From: Phoebastria nigripes
Taxonomy: Eukaryota; Chordata; Aves; Procellariiformes; Diomedeidae
Length of the DNA: 64,000 nt
Assembly (NCBI GenBank): GCA_035582835.1
Contig: JAYKAV010001311.1
Coordinates: forward strand, 124,001-188,000
Reading direction: 5' to 3'
A program made the translations under genes and the position numbers. The stretch's first letter is position 1, and each line of letters opens with the position of its first letter. Of the stretch, positions 36,291-49,620 are shown in pieces. The notes under the pieces were generated by a model. That model was not told where the DNA came from and ran no database searches. It saw nothing but the letters and a program-made list of their open reading frames with translations.

Positions 36291-37939
36291 TCTAATTTTT
36301 TTTCTTTTTTTTTTTGTCACATGCTACAAAAGCCCTCTACTAAAGCACCCATCATGTCAAATGTGCTCTCTGCATGTGAACAATGCCTGAGCTTACAGGA
36401 AAATATTTTAAAGCTGTCAGGAAACTGTCGTTTTCCAGACGGCTAATCAAATGGAGGACANAGATACACAGGCACTGTCTCCAAAGAGATGTATTAATAA
36501 TGGATGTTACTCACTTGTGGTGGAATGGGACAGAGACAAAGCAAAGGGAATAAAGCTGGTACTGAGCACACTGTAATCAAGAATTTTTAAAGCTCCCTGT
36601 TCCTTTTTTAAAAGCCTATCATTCATTCTAAATGTGCAAATGTCTTGATAGATTATTTAAGGGATACTTGCTTAGAACAGCAAATAAAATTACTACCAGC
36701 TTCTGAAGTCGTGGATTAAAAAAAAAAAAAAAAGAAAAGCTGGGCTTGAATAGGGAGTCATTTCACTATGAGAGAAAATTCATAAATTAAGGATTATTCT
36801 CTACTCATTCTCCTCCAGCTGAGCTCTGTAAAACCTTCCTAATGAAACCTTCATTGGGAGAAAATCACCTTGTANCTGCCTGGTTCAAAAGCTGGGTGTT
36901 TCTGGAACAAGACTTCAAAACACTGCATAAAGATAAGGAGTTTCTTGCCAGATGCTTGGGAAGCACTAGAGGCCTCCATGGCCATGAAGTCCCATTGAAG
37001 CCACTCTAAGATCAAACATCACAAGGCTCCTGGAAAACAGGGAGGTGTAATAACCTTCAAGATAAGGTTGGATGACCTAAAGCATTGGCTGAGACACACT
37101 GTAGACTAAGCTGCAACAGGTAATCTTGAGTTGTCCTCAGGTGCCTACTCTGTCCCTCTCTGGATATGNCCATCCCCTTCACAAAGACAGCAAATGGGAA
37201 TCCATGCTTGCATTTCAGTTAACAGTCTATCATATTATAGTTTAAAGCATCAAAAAAGGTTGGTTTGGTGCTTACATGCCGCACAGTAAGTTTGTGCTAT
37301 TTGTCTGCTTTCTCCTCTNTAGGCTTGGTAAACTGGTGCATAGACAGAAAAATCAGCCATCGTATAGTTCAGTTTAGGAAGTAGAGCTCTGATGTGTGAA
37401 AAGTTTCCAACCTACATCAACAATTCCATGGCAGGAGAGGAGATAGATCCCCTTAGGCGTACTGTAAAGTTTGTATGTGTTGCATTTTGTAAGTGGAAGA
37501 TGTGACGCCATATCTATCTCTGCTAGCTTTAATCTGGCTATCTCAATTACCAAGACTGGCAAGGTAAGAGTGAATTGCACTGTGTAATCTCAACGGGGAA
37601 CCTGATAATTATTTGGATTTCTAATTTATATGCTGCATTTTCCCTGCTATTACTACCCTTCATAGCTGTGACCTTCACACATCTCAGTCACACTTCTTGG
37701 TAACCTCAGAGACAGAATCTTAACCGCAGGCTTTCTTTCCTCACTTGAAGTTAGAAATTGAGATTCAGCATAAAGTTTGCTGCTGATTTATAATTGAGTT
37801 TTGGAGAGTCCTGGCTTGTTATATATTTTTTTCACTTGGTGCAGACATAGCTTTATCTTCAGTGCAGCTCTGGCTTGAATGTCTGTGTTCTTTGACACCA
37901 GAAATTCTAAGTGAAATACAGGAGGATGCAGAAAGAAAT
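34256..37939. other. Unannotated AT-rich DNA, no gene seen
   Basis: Includes the T28 tract and an A14 run at about 36720. Overlapping frames on both strands at 35076-35605 (126 and 140 codons) cover the same bases and cannot both be real; neither shows a domain. 37040-37110 faintly resembles CR1 (AAGATAAGGTTGGATGAC), too short to call. Confidence 0.4.
36262..36318. repeat. Long T-rich tract (T28 core)
   Basis: T28 at 36262-36289, then ATCTAATTTTTTTTC and another T10 run. It is preceded by a G/T-rich stretch from 36220. The translated Phe-rich frame here is an artefact of the tract. Confidence 0.9.
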
Positions 37940-38255
37940 ACTAAGAATAAGAACAGTGGTGCTGGTTGGAAGATGAGAGAAAATGGACATGAGTTAAAGC
38001 AAGAAAGGTTCTGACTGGGTATAAAGAGAAACATTTTACCCATGAGGACAGTCAAGCAGTAAAAAAGGCTGCCCAGAGAGGCTGTGCAGTCTCAGGCTGT
38101 GCAGTCTCCAATCTTGCAGGTTTTCAAGACCCAACTGGATAAAACCCTAAGCAACTTGTTCTGACCTCAGGGCTGACCTTGCTTTGAGCAAGAGGTTGGA
38201 ATNGAGCCCTCCTGACATCCCTTCCAATCTGAACTATCCTGTGATCCCGTGATAA
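37940..38255 (+). mobile_element. CR1 LINE 3' end, degenerate
   Basis: Seen: CAGTGGTGCTGG (near 37955), AAAGAGAAACATTTTACCCA (near 38022), GAGGACAGTCAAGCAGT, GCCCAGAGAGGCTGTGCAG, TTTTCAAGACCCAACTGGAT, GAGCAAGAGGTTGGAAT and a tail of CCTGTGATCCCGTGAT (near 38237-38252). These are the ordered landmarks of the CR1 ORF2 end and 3' UTR. A 15-16 base block containing GGCTGTGCAGTCTC is duplicated in tandem at 38082-38109, probably after insertion. The copy is older than the one at 23 kb and no frame survives. Confidence 0.9.
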
Positions 38256-40694
38256 TAATAGTAAGAAAACTGGGCACTGTCAAAAATTTTCTGGAAAGGT
38301 TTGAGAAAAGGCACCTGGATATGATGTTAGTTCTGTTGGGTTGTTCAAATCTAAGTACAAACTACCTTTGGACTACGAATAAGCCTAGAAGATCCTGATG
38401 TCTCCATTCAGCACAGATACAAACCTCTGTTTTACCTGTTCTCTAATTTGCATGGGAGCAGACTAAAGAAGGACCTTAAACAGATAGAAAAAGAGAAAAG
38501 GACTAAGGAAAAGAGCAATAGGAGGAGAGAAGGGAATTTCCTTTAAGGCTTTTCAGATGCTAGGTAATGTGTTGTTCCTCTGTGGTTTATGGAGTTACAC
38601 TGATTTGACACTATTATAAATGAGATTCCCATAAAATCCATGGGACATTGAGAANTTTAGTCTGAGATTCATGGCAATGTGAAAATCAAATGTCTGATTT
38701 AAGCTAGCTCTCCAGATGCCCCATAACGTAGAGTGAGAGGGGTGTTTTTAGATGGAGGCTCATATCTTAAAACATCTGTCTGAAACAGGCTAGGTAAATC
38801 ACACCAGTCTTTCTCCAGTGAATACACAGAACACCCCATGACTAACTTAGATCAGAGTCCTAACTTTCACAAGGCCAAACTTAGGTTAGATAAGTCCATA
38901 TTTTGTTACAAATTTGCCTCTCAGACCTCTCTACAAGGTGATTTCATTGAATACTGTAGTAGTAATTTTTTTCAGTGACTGCAGTAGACTTCTCATGAAA
39001 TCCTTAATTCTAAATTCCTTTTAAGGCCTTCTTTCTGCTGTAAATTGTCAATGAGTTATCAGATATGCAGGGTCAGCCTCCTTGGTACAAGCACATGATC
39101 CCCACATGTTTCTGCCTTGGTCATTTTTTGCCTTCAGCTCTCAGTCAAGCAAGCAAAAGCTGTAATCTACCTCAGTTTCACAGAACTGTTTGCGTTGAAT
39201 CTGAAGTCTCATGATTCAAACTACAAAGACATTAAAAATATTTTAATCAAAATATTTGGATTGAACAAATCCTTTGTTACTTTTCTTGTACTGTTTAAAG
39301 ACCTTAAAAAAACTGAAAGGGTTTGAAACCTAAATGATATGTTGCACTGAACTTAAAACAGAAGTTTTTCTGGTTTAGGGTGTTTTTTTTTTCCTTTCCT
39401 TTTTTGAATTGCCAAAATAGGGTAAAAATTTGGTTTTATGCTTGAGATTTTACAAAGCTATGTGCACACTGACAAATAATTTTTTTCTCTGCTTCTTTTC
39501 ACACAAATTTCTTTGTAAGCACTAAATTCCCTACGAAATCTGTGTAGGTCTGTGCTTTTTATCTCCCTTGTTTATTCACCTGTTTTCCTGTAACAACCTT
39601 CCCCACTATTTGACACACAACAAGGAGAGGGGAATGCTCATCCCAAGGGGCCGAAGATTGGCATTGCCTTGGCAAAGAAAAGGGAGTAGTGGAAGGCTGT
39701 TGTGTTGCTTTGGTTGTCTGTGCTTTCTCTTGTGGTGCTGATCATGTTTGATTAGCCTGGTTAATGAAGAACATCTTGTTAAAATTAAAGTTCTGTAGTA
39801 TTTAGCATATTCTTGCCAATTGTTAATTAGCGTATTGACAGGAGAATGTTTTGGATTTCGTTTTTCAGCAACATCCTCTTCCCTCCCCTGGTCCATCCTG
39901 CCAAAATAAAGATCTTTCCAGTCACAACATGTTTGAGAGCCATATGACACGTCTGTGAAGGCTGCCTTGGAGCACCGGTGCACAGGAAAGATACATATGT
40001 TATTAGCCAAAGCCAACATGAAACCTGAAAGCACAGGAGATGCAGGGCTAGGGAATCCTTTGCGTTACTAATTTATCATGTAGATACAGATTTCACATCC
40101 TTTACTGCTACTTTCCCTGTTTGGGGCAGGTTCTGATATTCACTCATGTTTTTGAACAAGAGCCCATTGGCACAGAAGCTGCGTATATAATCTCTATTTC
40201 AGGAGCAAGTGTTTTGTTTGCCCTCTTTGTGCTGACTGAAGTACTTACAATCTGATCTTCAGCCTCCCTTAGGGCAGCTTTAGGATTTTTATCGGGTTTC
40301 ATACATTCATATCTCTTGCACTGGTGCTTTTCAATGAAGAGAAAGGTGTGACTCATAGCAGCTTTGACCTAAATTGCTGAGAGCTATGCACTTCACCACT
40401 GTCACTATAATATAGGATGCATGGGTAGGTGTCAAAGGGTGTTAGAGCCCTCTTAAGTCCTCTTCAACCACCAGTAATTCTGTTCTGCATTCAGACAGCA
40501 CAGTGTAGCTGGCATAATAACTCAGTACCAATAGACAGGAAAGTCTTCCCAGCTGCACCAACCCTACTCCCACTCTTATCTTCTGCTACCTCTAGTCCAA
40601 CTCATACAGTAGATCATTTAACCCTGAATCATCAGAAAACTACTTCTGGGATGAAAGGAGTGAATCTTTTTTTTCTTTTTTTTTTTCAGTTTCA

Positions 40695-40730
40695 GTGAAA
40701 ATTTTAATGAGAGTGAAAATTTTAATGAGA
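40695..40730. repeat. Perfect 18-bp tandem duplication
   Basis: GTGAAAATTTTAATGAGA occurs at 40695-40712 and 40713-40730 without mismatch. It directly follows a T-rich tract (about 40669-40686). Confidence 0.9.
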
Positions 40731-41039
40731 GTTTAGTTTTAATTTCGGCACAGCAGAGAGTGTGACCACAGATGAGGCTGGTACCAAGGAGGGGCCTAGA
40801 TCATACATTTGGGAGAAAGACGAAGAGTAGGGAAGTGGGGAACATTTTGATGGCAGTTGACTATAAGGTAAGGTGAGGTCAGGGTTGCTGTCATGTTATA
40901 TAAATTAGGTGGGACAATGTTTTGCATTTGTCTTTGGAGAGGGCTGCCTTGTTCCCTTGACTATGCCAGGTGTTTAAGTTTTAAATGCAAGCACCAAAGT
41001 GCCTGGAAGTAAACAGCTGAGTAGCTCTTCTATCAGCTG

Positions 41040-41370
41040 CCTCTCCTTGTAGGTTTTATAATGGCCAAGCCTGATCTTAAATTTGCTTGCAAAGCAATCT
41101 GCTCTTAAATCAGTTAGCAAGTCACTTAATGAATAAATAGTTGCATTAAAACAACAGAATCTTATTATAGGCTATATTTTTTTGTCTTTGTCCAGGATAC
41201 AACTAAAATACTATGGTTGCAACTTTTGACAGTTCTATCAATGTCAAATTAGACCTTGGCTCATTAATTTCTGCTCAACAGTTGGGATTCTAATAGCTCA
41301 ATGATTGACATTTTAAAGCCATTAACTTCCATTCAATTCGATCACCTGCAGGCAGGATTCTGTAGTCAGC
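41040..41370. promoter_or_regulatory. Candidate conserved non-coding element (TALE/homeodomain-like sites)
   Basis: Seen: CTATCAATGTCAAATTAG, TCATTAATTTC (ATTAATT at 41263-41269), TGATTGACA (41302-41310, a PBX/MEIS-like site) and CACCTGCAG. The block has no repeat and no open frame. Its texture, unrepetitive AT-rich DNA dense in homeodomain cores, resembles deeply conserved enhancers of gene deserts. Only an alignment could show this. Confidence 0.2.
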
Positions 41371-44300
41371 TCCTCAGTTTCTGACAGGCTTTTCTAGGTT
41401 AGTGTGTGCTCTCTGATATGGCATGTGAAAACCAAGCCTTCATCTGCTGGATGGATGTTTAAAGGAATTTTACTGAAGTAGCATGTGGGGAAAAAAAAAA
41501 GAAAAAAGAACACAGTGAAACTTCAAGCTGAAAAGTTTATCTTCTGGAAATATGAGATCTTGGAGGACAAGAATCAATANCATCTGAGGTCTGGATAACC
41601 ACGCTGTTGAACATTGGATTTTTGTGGGTGTTTGCTGCTGGACTGAGTAACAGGTACCTAGATAAATAAGGCAGGTTATTTAGAAAACATTACATTTCTG
41701 AGTGGTTCAAGACATGATAAGGGATTAGGACTCCTACAGAAGAGTGATTTTGCACAGCAATGTTCAATGTATCCTCGGCTATCAAGAACTGGTTCCATTT
41801 GTGGGCAAACTCTTCTTTCACTCTCTTTTCTTCTCTTCTTCCAAAGCTGCAAGCTGCTAAGCAGGGAACACCCAGACATGTAAGTGTCTGGTCCTTCTTA
41901 CTAAAGTCAGGGCGTGCTTGCTCATCTTCCATCTTCTTGGGGTCCTAGGTGAAATTATGCTCTAGACCATGCAGGAAATAAAAATCAAGTGCAAAACTGC
42001 TCCTAGTGCCTCTGTCTCCACGTGGCAATATGCCTTCTGGGTTGCCAAGAAAGTTACTAATGGATCCCATGGGTGAATTTGCTGTGATTCCTCATGAATG
42101 AAATGAGGGAGACTTTATGTCCTTTATGCAGCATTCATCTCCAAGAAGGAAAGCAAAAATAACAGAAGAAATGTTATCCCTACATGAAAAAATCTTGAAA
42201 AATTCAGAGTGAGTAAGAGAAAATAAGCTGTTAGTAATCTCTACGAAAAATAAAACCAATCACTGAACAAAACCGAGAAATCGACCTCCTGTATAGCTAA
42301 ATGATTTCCTTTGCAGGCTTTTTGGTATAAATCTGCAGTAAGAATGTAATTCTGTGTGAACTTTAATAAGAGGATTTAAACCAAGAAAACCAAACCAGCC
42401 AAACCAATTTTAGAAAGGCTCTTGTTTTCTGCACTGCACAGGACTCGGCAAAAAGCCAGTAAACATGTGCATGATGTGCGTTCTGTTCCCTCAAAAATTA
42501 GCTTTGGAGAGGAGCTGTTAAGCACTGTGGCCTGATCCATGATCGCATCCAAAAATATCACAACATCTGGTTCTTACAATCTTTCCTTTTAACTCCATTG
42601 ATGTGTGGACATTTCTGGCTCTCTGAGCAGCCATAAAAACAAGGGGTGAGAGTTCAGTCCCTCTTCCGTTTCTGGTTTCAAGCAAAACAAAAGCTTTCGC
42701 TCTTGATTCATGCAACTTNTATTGATGAGCTTGACTGATAGCTTTGACTTGCTTCATCACCTCTCCTTCTCGCTCTGTCCCTGCACTGGAGTTGTGCAGG
42801 TGACATGGAGAGATGGGAGGGAACACAGAAAGGCAGCTAAGGCCAAGTCCATCCAGCTTTGGCTGGAGGAGAAAAACAGGTGATGGGAGTGGGGCATTTC
42901 TTTCTGGATCCCATTCAGTGTCCCTCTGTGAAAAACTTTGCCATTAGTACTTGCTTATAACGCAGATGTATGGCAAAATGCCGTACGCAGATACACAGGG
43001 TGCCTGGGAGGAAAGGAAAAGAGGATTTTAAAGCTCTGTTGGTAATGCATGATATTTGCTCTGTGCCTGTCATCCTCTTTCTTTGGGTGGCTGGGTTTTA
43101 TCCTCTTACGAGGAAAAAAAATCTTTTCTCTTCCATGCTGTTATAATTCTGCCTTCAGAACTTGAATTCCCTTATTTTTGTCAAGCTGAAGTGCTGTATT
43201 TTGGGTTTTTTTGGAGTTATTGGTTCTCTTTGAAGGTGTATTCATTGCTACAGTGGGGACCTAGACTGACTAGAGATCAAACGCTATCTATAATGTTTGT
43301 GTGAGTCCGTGTCCTCTTCCTCCATATTATTTTAAAAAGATACTCTTGGTATATAGTATAAATTCCTGTTTGTTAGAAGAGACATGAAGCTATTGTTATT
43401 AGATCTGACAGCTGGGTGTTTTTAACTATGCCCCTAAATCTGTCAGCGTTGGAAATGAAGTAGGAAAATGAGACCTTAGAATGAAAGTGGGAAGGAAGGG
43501 GTTCTTGATTGGAAGTTAGGGGACCTGAAAATAATGCTTTGTCATCTCATAGTCTGCACAGCCTCTGACATGTTTTAGGAATGAATGAATCGCTTATCAG
43601 TTCTGTACTTCAGTTTTCCACTCTCTACTTTGTTTACAAATATTTTTGATGTTTGTGAAAAAATGCTGTATGTAAACCTAGGGGTGAGAGGTGTGAAGAA
43701 GGGGAAAGAGAAAAGGGGTGCAGGGAAGCCTTTATGTCAGTGCTCTGAGCTTAATGCTTGAAATTGCTTCTGCAAGCCGTTAGCCATGACACATAGTACT
43801 TACCATATATAATAACACAGTACTGTGTTTGCATGAAGTCTGTCTTGAAAGAAAGAGCTGCTACCTGTGGATTTACACGCTTATTCTTTATCAGTAGATT
43901 ACTTGTCAACCTCAGGCTCTGTCTGCAGAGCTGGATAAATACATCGCCTCTACAGGAGCTGGGCACCATTTACTCTGAAATCGCCTCCTCTGCTACCGTG
44001 TATTACCCAGTGATTCTTCTGTGAAAGGGTTAAAAGTTTTGCATTGACTAGGGAGCCAGCTCTTTCCTTCCCCTGGACACAAAACAAGTGGAAATCTGTG
44101 TTGAAGTTTGTGGTGAGTGTGTCTAGCATCAGATTTTCTAGGGACATATAGAGCGTGGGGAAAAGACATCAGCTGGATTTTGTTATAGATGCATAATATT
44201 TAGAGCAAGGAGGAAAGAATAGACCATTTAGTCCATTTCCTTACACAAGCTTGCCATAAAAATTGTTTATTCTGGCTGCACCTTACTGTCCAGCTCTTGT

Positions 44301-46032
44301 TAACAAATTCCAGGCTGGGAGTTGAGATTTAATGCTCTAGAGGGCATGTCATTGGTAAGAGAAGGATCTGAAAAACACCTGCTTGCAGTGTATGTTGCAG
44401 ACTTGTTCAAGTCATAGAGTTTTCCCTTTCTCTAAAATCTCTTTCCTGCATTTGTATAAATGGATCACAGTCTACAGATGAAAAGCACAAATTGCCCAAA
44501 GAAAAAGATCACACAGCTCATTTTGTGAAACCAAGCNAAGAGGTTCCTGGTATTTAAGGTCTCATCCAAATTGCTCTAAGTGGAAGGATGCAGTCTAAAT
44601 CATTCCTTGGGCTTTACACAAACACTGTAAATACCATGTCTCATTGATATTTGTGAGAGATGCTCTGAGAGCTGATGGAGGCTTTTTTTTGCAGCTTAGC
44701 AACAAGCAGTGACTGGCAAATTCCTCTGCTCTTCAAAATCAATGCCACTTTTCTGGATCATTTCCTCATCTTCACGATCATCTGTCAGAACAGTAAATTG
44801 ACAATATGTTCCCAGGGACAGTGTGGGGTCTGCTGCAAGCTTTGATGGTTAGAGGATGAACTTAGCCTTTTCAAAGTCAAACATATTATGGTTTTGGATC
44901 CCATATAAGCATTAGCTTGCTTTTGACACTGTTAATCTGGATGTCTTTTGTACTCCAATAAGCTTTTCCCTTTGCATGCAAAATATCACTGTGAGAACAC
45001 GCACTGGTTGATTCATACACCAGTAATACATGTTTGTTATTATTGCTATCTATTACTAGAACACCTGTGAACCTTAAGCATGGATTGTGATCCTGCTGTG
45101 CGAGCCCAGAATAAAAAAATAGACTCTGTCTTGGGGAAGTGTGTATGATGACAAAAAGCAGAGCAGAGGATGGACACTGGTGAATGGGCGAGCACGGGGA
45201 AAATAAGGAAAATAGCTGGTTGTCATTGCAGGTGGGATACTGTTGACAATAGCTACCTGAGATTAGCATTGTGGGGCTTTTTAGTGGGAATTGGAAGGAA
45301 AAGAGCTACGTCTACAGGTGTTTATGAGCAACTTCTGGAGAGCCAGAATTGCCAGGGTACTTGCTTGGGACGATCCCAGGCAATAGGGATGCAGGAGTCT
45401 GCTGGAAGTTAAAGCTGAAACTTGAACATCCTGTTTGCCAGTTAAAGGTGTCAGCTGATACTCAACCATTCAGCAAATTCATTAAACATAATCAGAGGAA
45501 GGATGCTCAAATAGGATCACCTTGCTACAGAGAAGTGAGATGCAAGGCAAACCAGAAGGCTGTATCTCAAGACAGCTGTGTCCTCCTATAGTAGAGAGAA
45601 GAATCACATCAACCTTTCTTCTGAGCTTCTACAACTCAAGTCCCTTGCTTTTGTTTAGCTGCCTCTGAGGTATGAGTTCAGATTTTTCATCTATTTTTTT
45701 TTACATCTTATTTCTGCCAACCCCAACAAACAACTTCCCGCTTAAACTACTTTTGCCTGCTCTACCGTTTCCTCTACCTCTTGATACTGAAGGAGACAAG
45801 ACAAATGACCAGTATTTGACAGAATGAGAATGATCTTGCAAAAAAATGAGAAGATGGCGTCAGTCTGGATAATGTAGTAGACCAACAAAAAAGATAGTGA
45901 CATTTCCGATCACTGTGAGCAAAGCAAGGTTTGGCCTAGCCAGGGAGGAGGCTTCTGGAGTTACTGAGATACAAGAAGGAAGCTGAATTACAGCTTTTGC
46001 TCTGTGCAAATTAAAAAGAAGGTGGAGGTGTT

Positions 46033-46107
46033 AGAATCATAGAATCGTTTAGGTTGGAAAAGACCTTTAAGATCATCAAGTCCAACCATTAACCTAGCAC
46101 TGCTAGG
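46033..46107 (-). mobile_element. CR1 LINE 3' terminal fragment, about 75 bp
   Basis: AGAATCATAGAATCG followed by TTAGGTTGGAAAAGACC, TTTAAGATCATCAAGTCC and AACCTAGCACTGC is the reverse-oriented 3' end of a CR1 element. Similarity stops after GCTAGG, so this is a severely 5'-truncated insertion, the commonest form of CR1. Confidence 0.9.
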
Positions 46108-49100
46108 TAAGAAATATCATGCAGAAAAGGACAACAAAACTAAAACAGGTTGGAAGTGAAAAAGAAGCCGTGTTTGAGATAGAAGGATGGTGCTGTCCAA
46201 AACAACTGAGAAAAAGCAATTCTGAAGGCTGGACTAAAGGAATTTTAAGTTTATTAGGTTTCACATCAAGAACAGGCAACCTTGCAGAGAAGAGAAAAGT
46301 TATACGGATACTTCATAGACAGTGTTTCTTGAGCAGGTCTCAGCAAGTTTAATGAGCCAGTAAAGTATCTTCTGGATGAAAAGATGGGGCATGGAGAATG
46401 ATTCAGTACAGATTTGAGTCAAACACACGAATTCCTTATGTTTGGGTTCAGATCCTGTTTGACTCACAAAACAGTAATTGTTTCTGGAATTTTGAAGCTT
46501 ATTTCAGCTTCAAATATCTATATTGCTACTACTTAGGAGATTTTCAGCACTCACTGCTGAGTTTGATAACTCTGTTATCTGCTGCTAACTGCTTTTGCAA
46601 ATCATGGTTGATACCTCTCTGTCCTACTGGGTAGGTTTGTCACCAGTCACGCCTGTTTGTTACACTTACTGCCAATCATGCCTGCTGTCTGCTGCTTTGC
46701 TTTTTTAGTCTGACTCTGCTTTTCTAGTCTGTCTCTGCTGTGGATGGATGGGTCCCTTTCTACAGAAGGGTTGACAAGAAATGAAATGCTGTTGAACAGG
46801 TACAGAGTCCTTCCCAGAAAAGGAAGGTTTCCTGACAAAGGCTCTTCCTTTTCCAGAAAACTGTCCCAGAACCATCTTTGCTCAAAATTTACTTGCTATC
46901 TAGACTGGAGGCTGCAACGTTTGGGTAGTGTGACTTTCTTATGATAGAGACAGGTGAGTTTAGCCAGTNCAATTTAACCTGTACTCACATTATTGCAATG
47001 AGAGTGTCTGCACGCTCTCCAATTTTTCAAAAGGGACATGTAAATTTTTAGTTCTGCAGACAGAATTGCAAGGAGGCTGGGGAGAAAGTTGGTCTTCCTA
47101 GACTGTCTAGGTGTTGACCATCTGAGCCTCTGCAGCATGTGACTTTGGCCTTCTTTGATATAGATGCTATAATCAGTGAGGCCACCAGTGGGCATTCAGG
47201 TACTCCATGTTGCCGGGAACCTCATAATCTGGTCAGGTCTCCTGGCTCTTGAATGACTCGAGGTTGGGGATCCCAAGACAAACTTATCCATCCAAAGGAA
47301 GAAGAGGCATAATTAAAAATGTTGATGAGGCTGTGCTATCACTCTCAAAGGAAGTGCTCAAGGAAAACTTGTAGGGACCATATTAGCCTTTGGAAGTGCA
47401 GCTGATAATCAGTGTAGTCTGGTCCTCTTTTTTAATGGTCAAAGCATATTTCATAAACACAGATTTACAAATTAAATGTGCCATTTATATGGATATGAAC
47501 AGTCAGACTTTGCACTTGTAACAGTGGAACGTATCTCAGAAACTATAATCATTGCACCATTTAACTGCAGAGACAAAAAAAGACCCCACAATTCAGTCAC
47601 TGAAAAGCAACAGTTTCGCAAAATTACACATGAGAAAATTCTGGCCTTCACTTGGAAGGTGTGCTGGTTTCCTTGAACTGAGATACACAACAATAATAGA
47701 TGGAGAACTTTAATCGTATACAGGTTTCCAGTCAGAGAATAAAATAGTGATTACACTGTTGCTCTTTGCTTTCTTTTTCTGCTTGATGTCATAACTGTAA
47801 CTGAGGAGGACCAATGTCCTCTGCTTGTTTTCAGACTGAGCTTATTTTCTGTTGAATAGCAGAAAGCTTTTTGGAGTGAGTTGCCTTTTTGATGGCAAGT
47901 TGGTCAAGACGATCTTGTATCATGTGGATCTGAATACTGTTTGGGGAAAACAATTTCATTTTGAAAACTGACAGATTTTAGCTTCCTGCATCTACACGAG
48001 CATTTTGGTATGGATCAGAAGTGCACTTTGAAAGTGAATCTCTCAATTCTCCACAGTTACCACGCTGTGATTCACATCATGGAACAATGTCAGAGTAAAT
48101 CAGCTGAATTCCTTTTGGGTGCAAATTAACTGGAAGATGCACTTCTGGAGAGCCCCATAAGGGCTGAGTGCCACTTGTAGGTGATGATACTTCAAATAGT
48201 CCGGGCACCTAACCTTCCCCTTTATACTGAGAAGTGGGAGAAAGCTTGCTCAGAAAGGTTCAGCTGTTAAAGCCTCTTTCTGAAGTTCTCATCTGCCACA
48301 TGACTGATGAATATGAGGTGTGCCTTTTATGGTCTGGAAATAGCCCTGAGAACAGAGGTAGAAATCCTTGGCATCCCCAGTGTAAAAGCATCTTCACAGG
48401 AAATGCCACAGCTCTTAACAGCCTGAAAAACTGACACTGTGCTGTGGCCTGTCTCCTTAAGAAAGCAATTATTGATTAGATATGGCCTTACTAATTAGTT
48501 TGTTTCTTACCAGCGGTGCTTAGATGGCTTAAATGATCTTTTTCAGCTTTATCACTACTTGTATCATTGATAAAAATCATGAGGCTGTTTGAGGCTCAAA
48601 CTTCTATTTCCATGAACATCAGGCAAATTACTCTGAAACTGATAGCTACAGGATATGGTGTCTCTACTTAATTTTGTAAGAAAGTCATACTTGAGCAGAT
48701 TGTGAGTCTTCAGCAACTCGGTGTTTGCAGTGTTTATTTCACTCAAGCCCTATCCATGGTCCTGTTAATCTTTTTATGGTATTACTGATATCTGCAAGTC
48801 AAACTGTGCTTTTGAACAGCCAAAAACCTGATCTACCTNTATTTACCACTTCAGTTTCAAGCTAAGGACAAAGTAAGAAGAGAGGTCTGCTTCAGAAAAA
48901 TTAAAGCATTCTGATTTTAACAATCTGATTAAGAAAAAAAGAAAAATGTTGTGAAGTACTGAGTTTTGGCAGAACTGTGATTAGAAATTGAGCNGAAATA
49001 TGTGCAGCTGAAAAGTTTCATGTTTTCTGGTTGCATGTAGAGTATTCACTGTCATGGCTTCTGTGCTATGGGACACTTGGTAACCAAGAGTCACTGCTAA

Positions 49101-49594
49101 GCAGGTAACTATGATGTGTTGTACGCTTTTCAGTGCTTGTAATTATTCAAATTGTGTGTCAATTTAATTTAAATCATCAGTTTAAAAAACTGACTTAATT
49201 TGGCTTAGTAAACAGTATTTTATTAGAGGAGGAAGGATAAGAGGAATGGGAAAGGAATAGAATAATATTTACATCTGTAACTATTCCCAAAACAACAACA
49301 AAAAAATGCTTTTCTGCAAATAAATGAGCATTTGGGCCTTTTTTGCTGGTGAGGGGCTGTTTGGGGACCAGACAGTTATTACAGTCCTAGATTTCAGGCC
49401 ATTGGTCTTAGAGTATGCTGGCTTTCTTCATGCAAATCCACCTGTGAATATTTTCATCAGTATTTTCAAAGCTTTTGCTCTCCAGTTAAGAGATTTGAAT
49501 TGCAAAGACTAGTTGGATTTTCAGTATTTTGAACATCCATTGTCTTTTTGTCAGCTCATCCTTTTCTCCCATAAGTGTTGCAATAGCGGCAAGC

Positions 49595-49620
49595 GTTAGG
49601 ATCAAGTGTTAGGATCAAGT
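49595..49620. repeat. Perfect 13-bp tandem duplication
   Basis: GTTAGGATCAAGT occurs at 49595-49607 and 49608-49620. Confidence 0.85.

Larger units (their letters stand above)
38256..46032. other. Unannotated DNA, no gene seen
   Basis: Holds the 18-bp duplication at 40695 and the candidate regulatory block at 41040-41370. The largest frame (39606-40034 minus, 142 codons) contains AT-rich homeodomain-like sites and no protein domain. 44205-44370 may be a very old CR1 3' end but is too eroded to assert. Confidence 0.4.

Noticed and set aside
36243..36446. Phe-rich open frame
   Set aside because: Translation of a poly-T tract.
37030..37120. Short CR1-like stretch (AAGATAAGGTTGGATGAC)
   Set aside because: Too short, and not followed by the expected CR1 3' landmarks.
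39606..40034. 142-codon open frame on the minus strand
   Set aside because: No domain, signal or splice context; about a dozen stop-to-stop frames of this size are expected by chance in six frames of 64 kb.
44205..44370. Possible very old CR1 3' end (GAATAGACCATTTAGTCC...)
   Set aside because: Only one short block resembles old CR1 tails; the rest does not align by eye.
44886..45269. 127-codon minus-strand frame
   Set aside because: Chance-length ORF rich in Ser/Cys/His/Leu, typical of noncoding translation.
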